A program made the position numbers and the translations under genes. This document shows positions 23,880 to 32,908 of a stretch of 64,000 nucleotides of DNA, in pieces. A model generated the notes under the pieces. The model was not told the DNA's origin. It searched no databases and saw only the letters and a list, made by a program, of their open reading frames with translations. Source of the DNA: Pseudomonas sp. Irchel s3f7 (GTDB lineage Bacteria; Pseudomonadota; Gammaproteobacteria; Pseudomonadales; Pseudomonadaceae); contig NZ_FYDO01000017.1 of the NCBI RefSeq assembly GCF_900187615.1, forward strand, positions 62,001 to 126,000, in the 5' to 3' direction. The first letter of the stretch is position 1, and every line of letters begins with the position of its first letter.

Positions 23880-25595
23880 ATGCGCACCAGTCAATTTTTG
23901 CTCGCCACACAGAAAGAAACGCCTTCCGACGCGGTCGTGATCAGCCACCAGCTGATGCTGCGCGCCGGCATGATCCGCAAACTCGCTTCGGGCCTGTACA
24001 CCTGGCTGCCGATGGGCCTGCGGGTAATGCGCAAGGTCGAAGCTGTCGTTCGTGAAGAAATGAACGCCGCCGGCTCTCTCGAAGTGTTGATGCCGAGCAC
24101 TCAACCGGCTGAGCTGTGGCAGGAATCCGGTCGCTGGGAAGAATACGGCCCTGAATTGCTGCGCTTCAAGGATCGCCATGGCCGCGACTTCTGCGCCGGC
24201 CCGACCCACGAAGAAGTTATCACCGACCTGATGCGCAACGAATTGAGCAGCTACAAGCAGCTGCCAATCAACCTGTATCAGATCCAGACCAAATTCCGTG
24301 ACGAAATCCGTCCTCGCTTCGGTTTGATGCGCGGCCGCGAATTCATCATGAAGGACGCCTACTCGTTCCATGCTGACCAGCCGTCGCTACAGGTCACCTA
24401 CGACCGCATGCACCAGGCTTACTGCAACGTATTTACTCGCCTGGGCCTGAAGTTCCGCCCGGTAGAAGCCGACAACGGCTCCATCGGCGGCGCCGGCTCC
24501 CATGAGTTCCACGTACTGGCCGAATCCGGCGAAGACGACATCGTCTTCAGCAACGGTTCCGACTACGCGGCGAACATCGAGAAAGCCGAGGCTGTACCGC
24601 GCGAAACCTCCCGCGCCGCGCCGAGCGAAGAGCTGCGCCTGATCGACACCCCGAACGCCAAGACCATTGCGCAACTGGTCGAAGGCTTCAACCTGCCGAT
24701 CGAGAAAACCATCAAGACCCTCGTGGTTCACGCTGAAGAGTCAGGCAAGCTGATTGCCTTGATCATCCGTGGCGACCATGAGCTGAACGAAATCAAGGCA
24801 GGCAACCAGCCTGGTGTCGCCAGCCCGCTGGTCATGGCCTCCGAAAGCGAACTTCGCGACGCCATCGGCGCCGGTGCCGGCTCCCTCGGCCCGCTGAACC
24901 TGCCGCTGCCGATCATCATCGACCGTTCGGTCGAGCTGATGAGCGACTTCGGCATTGGTGCCAACATCGACGACAAGCACTACTTCGGCGTGAACTGGGA
25001 GCGCGACCTGCCCGTTCCAACCGTGGCTGACCTGCGCAATGTCGTTGCCGGCGATCCAAGCCCGGATGGCAAAGGCACCCTGGAAATCAAGCGCGGTATC
25101 GAAGTCGGACACATCTTCCAGCTGGGCAACAAGTACAGCAAGGCGATGAAGTGCGAAGTTCTGGGCGAAAACGGCAAGCCGGTCACCCTGGAAATGGGTT
25201 GCTACGGCATCGGCGTGTCCCGCGTAGTGGCTGCGGCCATTGAGCAGAACAACGACGAAAAAGGGATCATCTGGAGCGACACCCTCGCACCTTTCCAGAT
25301 TGCCCTGGTGCCATTGCGCTACGAAACCGAACAAGTTCGCGAAGCGACCGACAAGCTCTATGCGGAACTGACCGCAGCCGGCTTCGAAGTGCTGCTGGAC
25401 GACCGCGACAAGAAAACCAGCCCGGGCATCAAGTTCGCAGACATGGAACTGATCGGCATTCCGCACCGGATCGTGGTCAGTGACCGCGGCCTCGCCGAAG
25501 GCAACCTGGAATACAAGAGCCGCACCGAGGCCGAGGCGCAAGCGCTGCCGGTCGCAGACGTGTTGTCTTTCCTTCAGGCCCGTATCCGCCGCTGA
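23880..25595 (+). CDS. proS: Prolyl-tRNA synthetase
   Basis: 571 residues, the bacterial-type enzyme. Class II motifs are present: motif 2 as TKFRDEIRPRFGLMRGREFIMKD-like sequence, motif 3 as GCYGIGVSRVVAA. The editing (INS) domain lies between about residues 225 and 390, and the C-terminal anticodon-binding domain includes LLDDRDKKTSPGIKFADME. Charges tRNA-Pro. A likely -10 (TACAAT, 23835-23840) lies about 40 nt before the start. Followed after 17 nt by a lipoprotein gene. Confidence 0.96.
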   Translation: MRTSQFLLATQKETPSDAVVISHQLMLRAGMIRKLASGLYTWLPMGLRVMRKVEAVVREEMNAAGSLEVLMPSTQPAELWQESGRWEEYGPELLRFKDRHGRDFCAGPTHEEVITDLMRNELSSYKQLPINLYQIQTKFRDEIRPRFGLMRGREFIMKDAYSFHADQPSLQVTYDRMHQAYCNVFTRLGLKFRPVEADNGSIGGAGSHEFHVLAESGEDDIVFSNGSDYAANIEKAEAVPRETSRAAPSEELRLIDTPNAKTIAQLVEGFNLPIEKTIKTLVVHAEESGKLIALIIRGDHELNEIKAGNQPGVASPLVMASESELRDAIGAGAGSLGPLNLPLPIIIDRSVELMSDFGIGANIDDKHYFGVNWERDLPVPTVADLRNVVAGDPSPDGKGTLEIKRGIEVGHIFQLGNKYSKAMKCEVLGENGKPVTLEMGCYGIGVSRVVAAAIEQNNDEKGIIWSDTLAPFQIALVPLRYETEQVREATDKLYAELTAAGFEVLLDDRDKKTSPGIKFADMELIGIPHRIVVSDRGLAEGNLEYKSRTEAEAQALPVADVLSFLQARIRR

Positions 25596-25612
25596 ATCCA
25601 GATAGAGACGTC

Positions 25613-26566
25613 ATGTTCAAGCGAAACACCTTAGGCCTCGGTGGCGCCGCCTTGTGCGGCGCCCTGCTGGTCAGCGGCTGTGCCAACCACATGTCACAAC
25701 GCAGCGAGCACGAGGAACGTGTCGAGCGCAAATTGCTCGATCACAGCCTGCAGATCGATGTTGGTGAGCCCAAGGTGCTTGAGCTGCCGCAACGGCGGGT
25801 GAAGATCCACGAGCAGAAGACCTTCGAAGTCACCGAGTTCGAAGTCACGCGCCATTACGATCGCTATACACCGTACCAACCCTGGCGGGAGGTTTACGAA
25901 ATCCCGCTGGGCGCGGTGGCGGTGGTGGCGGGTGTCGGTGCCAACGTGGTCAATGTGTTCACCCTCGGCAATCTGCCGGACAGCGTGACCAAGGACTGGC
26001 TCAGCTATGGTTTCGCCGGTCTCAACCCGTTCATGAACGTGCAGTCTCACGGCCGCGCGCAGCAAAACCTGGCCGGCATCGACGAGGTTCAGCGCGACAA
26101 GCGCACGGAATACTCAAGCCTGCCCTGGAGCGAACGCCCGGTCGAGGTCAAGGCCGGCAAGCAAACGTTCGAACTGAGCACCGACAAGAACGGCGTGTTG
26201 CGCCTGAACTTGCTGGACAGCCCGTTTGCCGAACATGACATCAATCATCTGAGCCGACTGCTGATCAAGGTCGAAGATGCCCAGGACGACGTGCACACCG
26301 ACTCGTCCCTGGCCGTCAGCAGCACCTTGCGCAGCAAACTGTTCGAAGCCCACGGGTTGATTTATGACGACCTTGAAGGCGACGAAGTGAACCAGTGGGT
26401 ACATCGGGTCAAGCGGCTGTCGGAACTGGGTCTTGAAGAAGAAGCCAGCGAACTGGAACAGAGCCTGATCGAACTGACGCGCAATGATCCGGAGTTGCAG
26501 GATGAGTTCCTGAAGTCCTTGGCCAAGGATGGCAAGCGTCTGGTGGCAACACCCCGACCGAATTAA
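25613..26566 (+). CDS. Lipoprotein of unknown function following proS
   Basis: 317 residues. Signal peptide with lipobox LLVSGC near residue 23. A mid-protein Gly/Val-rich stretch (AVAVVAGVGANVVNVFTLG) might be amphipathic or membrane-associated. The C-terminal 70 residues are Glu/Leu-rich helices (ELGLEEEASELEQSL). From memory, proS in P. aeruginosa (PA0956) is also followed by such a gene. No function recognised. Confidence 0.7.
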   Translation: MFKRNTLGLGGAALCGALLVSGCANHMSQRSEHEERVERKLLDHSLQIDVGEPKVLELPQRRVKIHEQKTFEVTEFEVTRHYDRYTPYQPWREVYEIPLGAVAVVAGVGANVVNVFTLGNLPDSVTKDWLSYGFAGLNPFMNVQSHGRAQQNLAGIDEVQRDKRTEYSSLPWSERPVEVKAGKQTFELSTDKNGVLRLNLLDSPFAEHDINHLSRLLIKVEDAQDDVHTDSSLAVSSTLRSKLFEAHGLIYDDLEGDEVNQWVHRVKRLSELGLEEEASELEQSLIELTRNDPELQDEFLKSLAKDGKRLVATPRPN

Positions 26567-26572
26567 AGCCAA

Positions 26573-26649
26573 AAAAAGATCACAGCCTTCGGCTGCTCCT
26601 ACATCGGAATGCATTTCCCTGTAGGAGCTGCCGCAGGCGGCGATCTTTT
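26573..26649. repeat. REP pair, inverted
   Basis: AAAGATCACAGCCTTCGGCT-GCTCCTACA and the inverted TGTAGGAGCTGCCGCAGGC-GGCGATCTTTT, between the convergent lipoprotein gene and dinB. Confidence 0.85.
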
Positions 26650-26661
26650 GCTTTACATGAC

Positions 26662-27723
26662 TTAACGCTCAAACAACTCCATCTGCTCGAACCCACCCCG
26701 CAAATCCTCCAGTCGCACCCCAACGCCCAACAACCGCACCGGTTTACCGCCGCGATTGAACGCCTGGGTCAGCATCAGCTGATAACTCCCCAGATCCCGC
26801 CCTGCCCCGGCCTGTTCAAGCGTGGTCTGGGTAAAGTCGTGGAATTTCACTTTGACGAAAGGCTTGCCCGGCCGATAGCTGCTGTCGATTCGCGCCATGC
26901 GACCTGCCAGGGTGTCCAGCAACTCAGGCAATTTATCCAGGCAACTTTTCAGATCCGGCAGATCCGCGTCGTAGGTGTTTTCGACACTGACCGACTGACG
27001 ACGGCTGTCGTTATGCACTACCCGGTCATCAATCCCGCGGGCCAGACTCCAGAGTCGCTCACCAAAACTGCCAAATTCGCGCACCAGCGCCAATTTGTCC
27101 CACTCGCGCAACTGCGAGCAATCGGCGATCCCGAGCTTGCCAAGCTTGTCAGCCGTGACTTTGCCAACACCGTGAAGCTTGCTCACCGGCAAACCACTGA
27201 CAAATTCTTCGACCTGATCCGGCGTGATCACGAATAAACCGTTGGGCTTTTTCCAGTCACTGGCGATCTTGGCGAGAAACTTGTTCGGCGCCACCCCGGC
27301 AGACACGGTGATGTGCAACTGATTGGAAACGCGGCGCCGGATGTCCTGGGCGATACGTGTCGCACTACCCGCGAAATGCGCGCTGTCCGACACGTCGAGA
27401 TACGCTTCATCAAGGGAAAGGGGTTCGATGATGTCGGTGTAATCGCGAAAGATCGTATGAATTTCCTTCGAGGCTTCCCGATAGGCCTCCATGCGCGGCT
27501 TGACGATGGTCAGGTCCGGGCACAGTTTAAGGGCATGCCCCGAAGACATGGCCGAACGCACACCATAGGCTCGCGCCTCATAATTGCAGGTAGCAATGAC
27601 CCCACGGCGATCCGCCGAGCCGCCCACCGCCAGTGGCTTACCCGCCAACTGTGGATCGTCGCGCATTTCGATGGCGGCATAGAAGCAGTCGCAATCGACG
27701 TGAATGATCTTTCGCTGGGTCAT
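26662..27723 (-). CDS. dinB: DNA polymerase IV (Y family)
   Basis: 353 residues, the standard size. The N-terminal HVDCDCFYAAIE carries one catalytic Asp, and SLDEAYLDV the Asp-Glu pair. Thumb helix-hairpin-helix (LHGVGKVTADKLGKLGI) and little-finger domains follow. The C-terminus lacks an obvious long beta-clamp tail, but ends in EQMELF, which resembles a QxxLF clamp-binding peptide. Error-prone translesion synthesis. A LexA box lies 68 nt upstream of the start, fitting SOS control. Confidence 0.96.
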   Translation of the reverse strand: MTQRKIIHVDCDCFYAAIEMRDDPQLAGKPLAVGGSADRRGVIATCNYEARAYGVRSAMSSGHALKLCPDLTIVKPRMEAYREASKEIHTIFRDYTDIIEPLSLDEAYLDVSDSAHFAGSATRIAQDIRRRVSNQLHITVSAGVAPNKFLAKIASDWKKPNGLFVITPDQVEEFVSGLPVSKLHGVGKVTADKLGKLGIADCSQLREWDKLALVREFGSFGERLWSLARGIDDRVVHNDSRRQSVSVENTYDADLPDLKSCLDKLPELLDTLAGRMARIDSSYRPGKPFVKVKFHDFTQTTLEQAGAGRDLGSYQLMLTQAFNRGGKPVRLLGVGVRLEDLRGGFEQMELFER

Positions 27724-27790
27724 GTCGAAGCAGTGTTCATGGCAGAAAAAGGGGTCATGGTGTGTCGGATAAACAGTATCTCACTGACCC

Positions 27791-27806
27791 CTGTATATAG
27801 CACCAG
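27791..27806. promoter_or_regulatory. LexA box upstream of dinB
   Basis: CTGTATATAGCACCAG matches CTG-N10-CAG with the TATATA centre of the E. coli and Pseudomonas SOS box. It lies 68 nt upstream of the dinB start. Confidence 0.82.
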
Positions 27807-27982
27807 TAGTCTGAATGTTCTTTTCCCCTTGTAGGAAAACACGCTGATGAATTTATTTTTTCAATCAGAAAGCTCACCACAATAGAGCCACAGCCCTTGC
27901 CCTGCCTCACTCTCAGCCCTTTCAATCACCCACAAAACGACCTAAGCGATTGAAGATGAACAGGTTTTATCAGAATTGAAGG
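27807..27982. other. Gap between dinB and the tRNA genes
   Basis: AT-rich spacer, no credible gene or strong inverted repeat seen. Confidence 0.4.
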
Positions 27983-28010
27983 TTGACACCCGAGCGCATC
28001 TCTATAGAAT
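27983..28010 (+). promoter_or_regulatory. Sigma70 promoter of first initiator tRNA
   Basis: TTGACA, 16-nt spacer, TAGAAT. Ends 12 nt before the mature tRNA 5' end. Confidence 0.85.
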
Positions 28011-28022
28011 GAGCCACACAGA

Positions 28023-28099
<77 letters not shown>

Positions 28100-28105
28100 A
28101 ACATC

Positions 28106-28137
28106 AAAAAAGGCTACTCGAAAGAGTGGCCTTTTTT
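28106..28137 (+). terminator. Terminator of first initiator tRNA
   Basis: AAAAAAGGCTACTC-GAAA-GAGTGGCCTTTTTT, with a T-run in the 3' arm. Confidence 0.88.
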
Positions 28138-28210
28138 GTGCGCGCGTATTTCCTGCTAGACGCCAGCGAAGGTGGCCTTTGCTCCACCGCCAGACTCCCG
28201 ACGTCTTTTC

Positions 28211-28296
28211 CTCTAGGAGCTCGCTTGCCAGCGAAGCAAGTCTTCCTGTTGATGCGACATTCAATAACGCCTTCGCCGGCAAGCCGGGCTCCTACA
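28211..28296. repeat. Degenerate REP pair between the two tRNAs
   Basis: CTAGGAGCTCGCTTGCCAGC, then GCCGGCAAGCCGGGCTCCTAC in inverse orientation, both diverged. The rest of the 359-nt gap between the tRNAs holds only the first terminator and the second promoter. Confidence 0.65.
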
Positions 28297-28417
28297 AATG
28301 AAGGCAGACGCCCCGGCCATTCAGAAATGAGAAATCCTTCAGATTCCAAAACTTAAGCCAACCCTGCGACCGTTTACCGCTGTTTTACGTTTATTTGACC
28401 CAACTCGGTATTAACGG

Positions 28418-28445
28418 TTGACACCCCGGCGTTTCTCTATAGAAT
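28418..28445 (+). promoter_or_regulatory. Sigma70 promoter of second initiator tRNA
   Basis: TTGACA, 16-nt spacer, TAGAAT, a duplicated version of the first tRNA promoter. Confidence 0.85.
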
Positions 28446-28458
28446 GCCGCCACACAGA

Positions 28459-28535
<77 letters not shown>

Positions 28536-28541
28536 AACATC

Positions 28542-28573
28542 AAAGAAGGCTACTCGAAAGAGTGGCCTTTTTT
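28542..28573 (+). terminator. Terminator of second initiator tRNA
   Basis: AAAGAAGGCTACTC-GAAA-GAGTGGCCTTTTTT; one base differs from the first copy in the 5' arm. Confidence 0.88.
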
Positions 28574-28815
28574 GTATCTGCTGAAAAAGTCCTTTCGCAA
28601 CAATGATCTGTCACTGTGTAGCGAGCCGTTAGGGTCGCCCAACGCGCCGAGTTCAGGCTATGCTCACTCGCAGGCTGAAAACCTCTACTTCTGATAATGA
28701 ATCGCCCCCCCGGCATCCGATGATGGACGCCCGTATTTGAGATTATTTTTTCTACAGGGATTGGTAACTTGGCTGGATACCTCCATCCTGTCGCGCACAA
28801 TCCAAGAGGTGATTG

Positions 28816-31458
28816 ATGCTCGCCAACTCGTCTGACCCAAAAGACACTGTCACAGCAACACAACCGATCAAGGCCGAGCGCCTGCGCCTGCTTGACCGGA
28901 TCAGCAAATACCGCCAACCCATCGGTCTGGCGGTCACGTTGTTGCTGTTCACGATCGCGCTGATTGCCTGTCGCCACCTGTTGAGCGAACTCGACCTCGA
29001 CGCCCTGCACGACTCGATCCTCGAAGTGCCGCAACCGGCCTTGCTCGGCGCTTTGGCCGCAACCGTGGCAGGTTTCATCATTCTGCTGGGTTACGAGTGG
29101 TCCGCCAGTCGGTATGCCGGCGTGAGCCTGGCACCGCGCACCATGGCGCTGGGCGGCTTCACGGCATTTGCCATCGGCAACGCCATCGGTCTTTCGATGC
29201 TGTCGGGCGGTTCGGTTCGCTACCGCTTATATGCCCGCGATGGTGTGGGAGCGGCCGAAGTCGCCCGCATGACATTGTTTGCCAGCCTCTCGCTGGGTTG
29301 CGCCCTGCCCCCGCTGGCCGCGCTGGCAACCCTGAGCAACCTGCCTGCGGCTTCTGCCGCCCTGGGACTCTCCGCGACCTTGCTGGGCGCCATTGCGGTG
29401 GCCGTTCTGCTGCTGTTCTCGGTCCTGGCGATCGGGATCTACCGCCGTCGCCTTCCGGAACAGCCTGTGCCGGACAATCTGCTGGTGAAGATCGGACGCC
29501 GCACGTTGCGCCTGCCGGGGCGGCGCCTGACCTTCCTGCAATTGATCATCACCGCCCTGGACGTCGCCGCCGCCGCGACCGTGCTGTATCTCTTGTTGCC
29601 CGAAGCGCCACCGTTCGGCGCCTTCCTGCTGGTGTACTTGCTGGCCCTGGCCGCCGGCGTGCTCAGCCATGTGCCGGGTGGCGTCGGCGTGTTCGAGGCG
29701 ATCCTGCTGGCCGCTTTCTCCGACACCCTCGGCGCCGCACCACTGGCCGCGGCCCTGCTGCTCTATCGCTTGATCTATGTCGTGCTGCCGCTGCTGGTGG
29801 CTTGCTTGCTGCTGTTGATCAACGAAGGCCAACGCCTGTTCCAGACGCGCCAGACCCTGCGTGCAGCTTCTGGCCTGGCTGCACCGATCCTGGCGGTACT
29901 GGTGTTCCTGTCCGGCGTGGTACTGCTGTTCTCCGGGGCCACCCCGGAAATCGACACGCGCCTGGAACACATCGGCTTTCTGATCCCTCATCGCCTGGTC
30001 GATGCCTCGCACTTTGGCGCCAGCCTGATCGGCGTGCTGTGCCTGCTGCTGGCCCAAGGCTTGCGCCGTCGCCTCTCGGCTGCGTGGATGCTGACCACCA
30101 TTCTGTTGCTGGTAGGCGCCCTGCTCTCGCTGCTCAAAGGTTTTGACTGGGAGGAAGCCAGCCTGATGGTGCTGACGGCGAGCCTGCTGGGCGTTTTCCG
30201 GCGTTCGTTCTATCGCCCGAGCCGCCTGACCGAACTGCCCTTCTCGCCGTTGTATCTGGTGGCCAGCCTGTGCGTGCTCGGCGCCTCGATGTGGTTGCTG
30301 TTGTTTGCCTACCAGGACGTCCCCTACAGCCATCAGCTGTGGTGGCAGTTCACCCTCGACGCCGATGCCCCGCGCGGCTTGCGCTCGTTGCTCGGCGCGG
30401 CAGTGCTGCTGGTGGTGGTGTCCCTGACCTGGCTGCTGCGTACCGCGCGCCCGGTGATCCATCTGCCGACACCTGAAGAGCTGGAGCGAGCGAGCAAGAT
30501 CCTCATGGCCTCCGCGCAACCGGATGGTGGCCTCGCATTGACCGGTGACAAGGCGTTGCTGTTTCACCCTAACGACGAGGCGTTCCTGATGTACGCCCGC
30601 CGTGGCCGCAGCCTGGTGGCGCTGTATGACCCGATCGGGCCGGGTCAGCAACGGGCCGAAATGATCTGGCAGTTCCGCGACCTGTGCGATCTCCACCACG
30701 CCCGCCCTGTGTTCTATCAAGTGCGTGCAGAGAACCTGCCGTATTACATGGACATCGGCCTGACCGCGATCAAGCTTGGCGAAGAAGCCCGGGTCGACCT
30801 CCAGCGTTTTGATCTCGAAGCCAAGGGCAAAGAGATGAAGGACCTGCGCTACACCTGGAACCGCGGCACCCGTGACGGCCTGTCGCTGGAAATCCATGAA
30901 CCGGGCCAGGCGCCGATGGAAGAGCTCAGGGTAATTTCCGATGCCTGGCTGACCGGCAAGAATGTCCGCGAAAAAGGTTTTTCGCTGGGCCGCTTCAGCG
31001 ATGACTACCTCAAGCATTTCCGCATCGCGGTGATTCGTTTCGAAGGACGCCCGGTGGCGTTCGCCAACCTGCTCGAGACCTACAGCCACGACCTGGCCAG
31101 CCTCGACCTGATGCGCGCACACCCGGAGGCCCCGAAGCTGACCATGGAATTCATGATGGTCGGCCTGATTCAACATTATAAAAACCATGGATACGCGCGC
31201 TTCAGCCTGGGCATGGTGCCGTTGTCGGGGCTGCAACCCCGTCGCGGTGCACCGTTGACCCAGCGCCTGGGCTCGATGGTATTCCGCCGTGGTGAGCAGC
31301 TGTACAACTTCCAAGGTTTGCGCCGCTTCAAAGACAAGTTCCAGCCTGACTGGGAACCCCGTTATATGGCCGTGCCCGCCGGACTCGATCCGCTGGTCGC
31401 CCTGGCCGATACTGCCGCCCTGATCGCGGGCGGCTTGACTGGATTGGTGAAACGCTGA
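28816..31458 (+). CDS. mprF: MprF: phosphatidylglycerol aminoacyl-transferase and flippase
   Basis: 880 residues from the ATG at 28816 (AGAGGTGAT upstream). The first 550 residues hold about 14 membrane helices, the flippase part; the C-terminal 300 residues are the DUF2156 synthase domain, ending with SLGMVPLSGLQ and DKFQPDWEPRYMAVP. MprF moves an amino acid from aminoacyl-tRNA to phosphatidylglycerol and flips the product, lowering surface negative charge and giving resistance to cationic peptides. The P. aeruginosa enzyme uses alanine. Coupled by a 1-nt overlap to its hydrolase partner. Confidence 0.94.
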   Translation: MLANSSDPKDTVTATQPIKAERLRLLDRISKYRQPIGLAVTLLLFTIALIACRHLLSELDLDALHDSILEVPQPALLGALAATVAGFIILLGYEWSASRYAGVSLAPRTMALGGFTAFAIGNAIGLSMLSGGSVRYRLYARDGVGAAEVARMTLFASLSLGCALPPLAALATLSNLPAASAALGLSATLLGAIAVAVLLLFSVLAIGIYRRRLPEQPVPDNLLVKIGRRTLRLPGRRLTFLQLIITALDVAAAATVLYLLLPEAPPFGAFLLVYLLALAAGVLSHVPGGVGVFEAILLAAFSDTLGAAPLAAALLLYRLIYVVLPLLVACLLLLINEGQRLFQTRQTLRAASGLAAPILAVLVFLSGVVLLFSGATPEIDTRLEHIGFLIPHRLVDASHFGASLIGVLCLLLAQGLRRRLSAAWMLTTILLLVGALLSLLKGFDWEEASLMVLTASLLGVFRRSFYRPSRLTELPFSPLYLVASLCVLGASMWLLLFAYQDVPYSHQLWWQFTLDADAPRGLRSLLGAAVLLVVVSLTWLLRTARPVIHLPTPEELERASKILMASAQPDGGLALTGDKALLFHPNDEAFLMYARRGRSLVALYDPIGPGQQRAEMIWQFRDLCDLHHARPVFYQVRAENLPYYMDIGLTAIKLGEEARVDLQRFDLEAKGKEMKDLRYTWNRGTRDGLSLEIHEPGQAPMEELRVISDAWLTGKNVREKGFSLGRFSDDYLKHFRIAVIRFEGRPVAFANLLETYSHDLASLDLMRAHPEAPKLTMEFMMVGLIQHYKNHGYARFSLGMVPLSGLQPRRGAPLTQRLGSMVFRRGEQLYNFQGLRRFKDKFQPDWEPRYMAVPAGLDPLVALADTAALIAGGLTGLVKR

Positions 31459-32762
31459 TGATTCAACGCTCCCTGAAGTACATCCTGGCCGTACTGATTG
31501 TGTTGGCCGTGATTCTCGGTGGCGGTTTCTGGTACCTCAAACGCCCGGCACCGGAACCGACCCTGGAACAGCTCACACCGGCCGATGGCGCCGCCATGAC
31601 CCGCGTCACCCCCGGCACGACGCCGAAGGCTCAGGTGCTGGTGGTGGTCAACGACGACCAGAAGCTTAACGACAAGCAACTGACCACCCTGAGCCGCAGC
31701 GCTTCGGCGCAAATCGTCCAGGTGATCCTGCCCAAGGAATGTTTGCTGCAAAGTCGCGCCTTGCAAGCGGGCCTGCGTGAACTGAAAGGCCCCGCCACGC
31801 TGGTCAGCGGTATCGGCCCGGGCGCCGTGCTGGCCTGGCGCTGGTTGTCGGAACAGAAGAACGACAAGGCCCAGGCCATTTCGGTAGACCTGGCCCTGGA
31901 AAGACCCGGTGGATGCACTCACCTGTTGCCGAAAAGCGCCGCCCACGGCCATTGGCTGGTGGCGTGGAACGACAACCCGGACGACACCAGTGCCGGCTTC
32001 GTACGTGACCAGCCCAACGCCGAAACCAGCATCAGCGACTACGACATCAACCTGCCGCAAGTGCTGAACAACGAACTGCGCAAGATCCTCGTCGGCGGCG
32101 ACAAAGCCGCTGGCGGCCTGCAGATCCCGGTGGTCGAAGTACCGGCAGGCCAGGCCAAGGACACCGTGACCCTGTTCCTGTCCGGTGACGGCGGCTGGCG
32201 CGACCTCGACCGCGACGTGGCGGGAGAAATGGCGAAGATCGGCTATCCGGTAGTCGGCATCGACACCCTGCGCTACTACTGGCAGCACAAGAGCCCTGAG
32301 CAAAGCGCGCTGGACCTGGCCGAACTGATGCAGCACTACCGCCAGAAATGGGGCACCAAGCGCTTCATCCTGACCGGCTATTCGTTTGGCGCCGATGTCC
32401 TGCCGGCGATCTACAACCGTCTGGAAGCTTCCGAGCAACAGCGCGTCGATGCCATTATCCTGCTGGCCTTCGCCCGCACCGGCAGCTTCGAAATCGAAGT
32501 CGAAGGCTGGCTCGGCAACGCTGGCAAAGAAGCCGCCACCGGCCCGGAAATGGCCAAGCTGCCAGCCGCTAAAGTGGTGTGCATCTACGGTGAAGAAGAA
32601 GTCGACGAAAGTGGCTGCACCGACAAGAGCGTCGTGGGCGAAGTCATCAAGTTGCCGGGCGGTCACCACTTCGACGAGAACTACCCCGCGCTGGCACAGC
32701 GTTTGGTGGATGTGATCGTGAAGCGTCAGGCGAAGGAAGCCGAAGCGAGCGCTCAAGAGTGA
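31458..32762 (+). CDS. AcvB/VirJ-family alanyl-phosphatidylglycerol hydrolase
   Basis: 434 residues starting in TGATG, one base overlapping the mprF stop. N-terminal signal or anchor (YILAVLIVLAVILGGGFWYL), so periplasmic. The C-terminal alpha/beta hydrolase carries FLSGDGGWRDLDRDVA and the nucleophile elbow LTGYSFGADVLP (Ser in G-x-S-x-G), with a late His in GGHHFDE. By position and family this matches PA0919 of P. aeruginosa, which removes alanine from alanyl-phosphatidylglycerol and so counterbalances MprF. Confidence 0.9.
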   Translation: MIQRSLKYILAVLIVLAVILGGGFWYLKRPAPEPTLEQLTPADGAAMTRVTPGTTPKAQVLVVVNDDQKLNDKQLTTLSRSASAQIVQVILPKECLLQSRALQAGLRELKGPATLVSGIGPGAVLAWRWLSEQKNDKAQAISVDLALERPGGCTHLLPKSAAHGHWLVAWNDNPDDTSAGFVRDQPNAETSISDYDINLPQVLNNELRKILVGGDKAAGGLQIPVVEVPAGQAKDTVTLFLSGDGGWRDLDRDVAGEMAKIGYPVVGIDTLRYYWQHKSPEQSALDLAELMQHYRQKWGTKRFILTGYSFGADVLPAIYNRLEASEQQRVDAIILLAFARTGSFEIEVEGWLGNAGKEAATGPEMAKLPAAKVVCIYGEEEVDESGCTDKSVVGEVIKLPGGHHFDENYPALAQRLVDVIVKRQAKEAEASAQE

Positions 32763-32778
32763 TCTGATAGAGCCTCCC

Positions 32779-32851
32779 AAAAGATCGCAGCCTTCGGCAG
32801 CTCCTACATGACGCGGCGTACGCCCCGCAGGAGCTGCCGAAGGCTGCGATC
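32779..32851. repeat. REP pair, inverted
   Basis: AAAGATCGCAGCCTTCGGC-AGCTCCTACA and inverted CAGGAGCTGCCGAAGGCTGC-GATCATT, between convergent genes. Confidence 0.88.
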
Positions 32852-32861
32852 ATTGAACACA

Positions 32862-32900
32862 AAAAAGCCCCCGCTGCCTTCATGGCAACGGGGGCTTTTT
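32862..32900. terminator. Bidirectional intrinsic terminator (hydrolase gene / kup)
   Basis: AAAAAGCCCCCG ... CGGGGGCTTTTT with an inner TGCC-TTCA-TGGCA stem, flanked by A- and T-runs, between convergent genes. Confidence 0.9.
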
Positions 32901-32908
32901 GCTGGGGC

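Noticed and set aside
29227..31314. 695-codon frame opposite mprF
   Set aside because: Gln/His/Arg-rich composition typical of antisense frames; no start signals or motifs.
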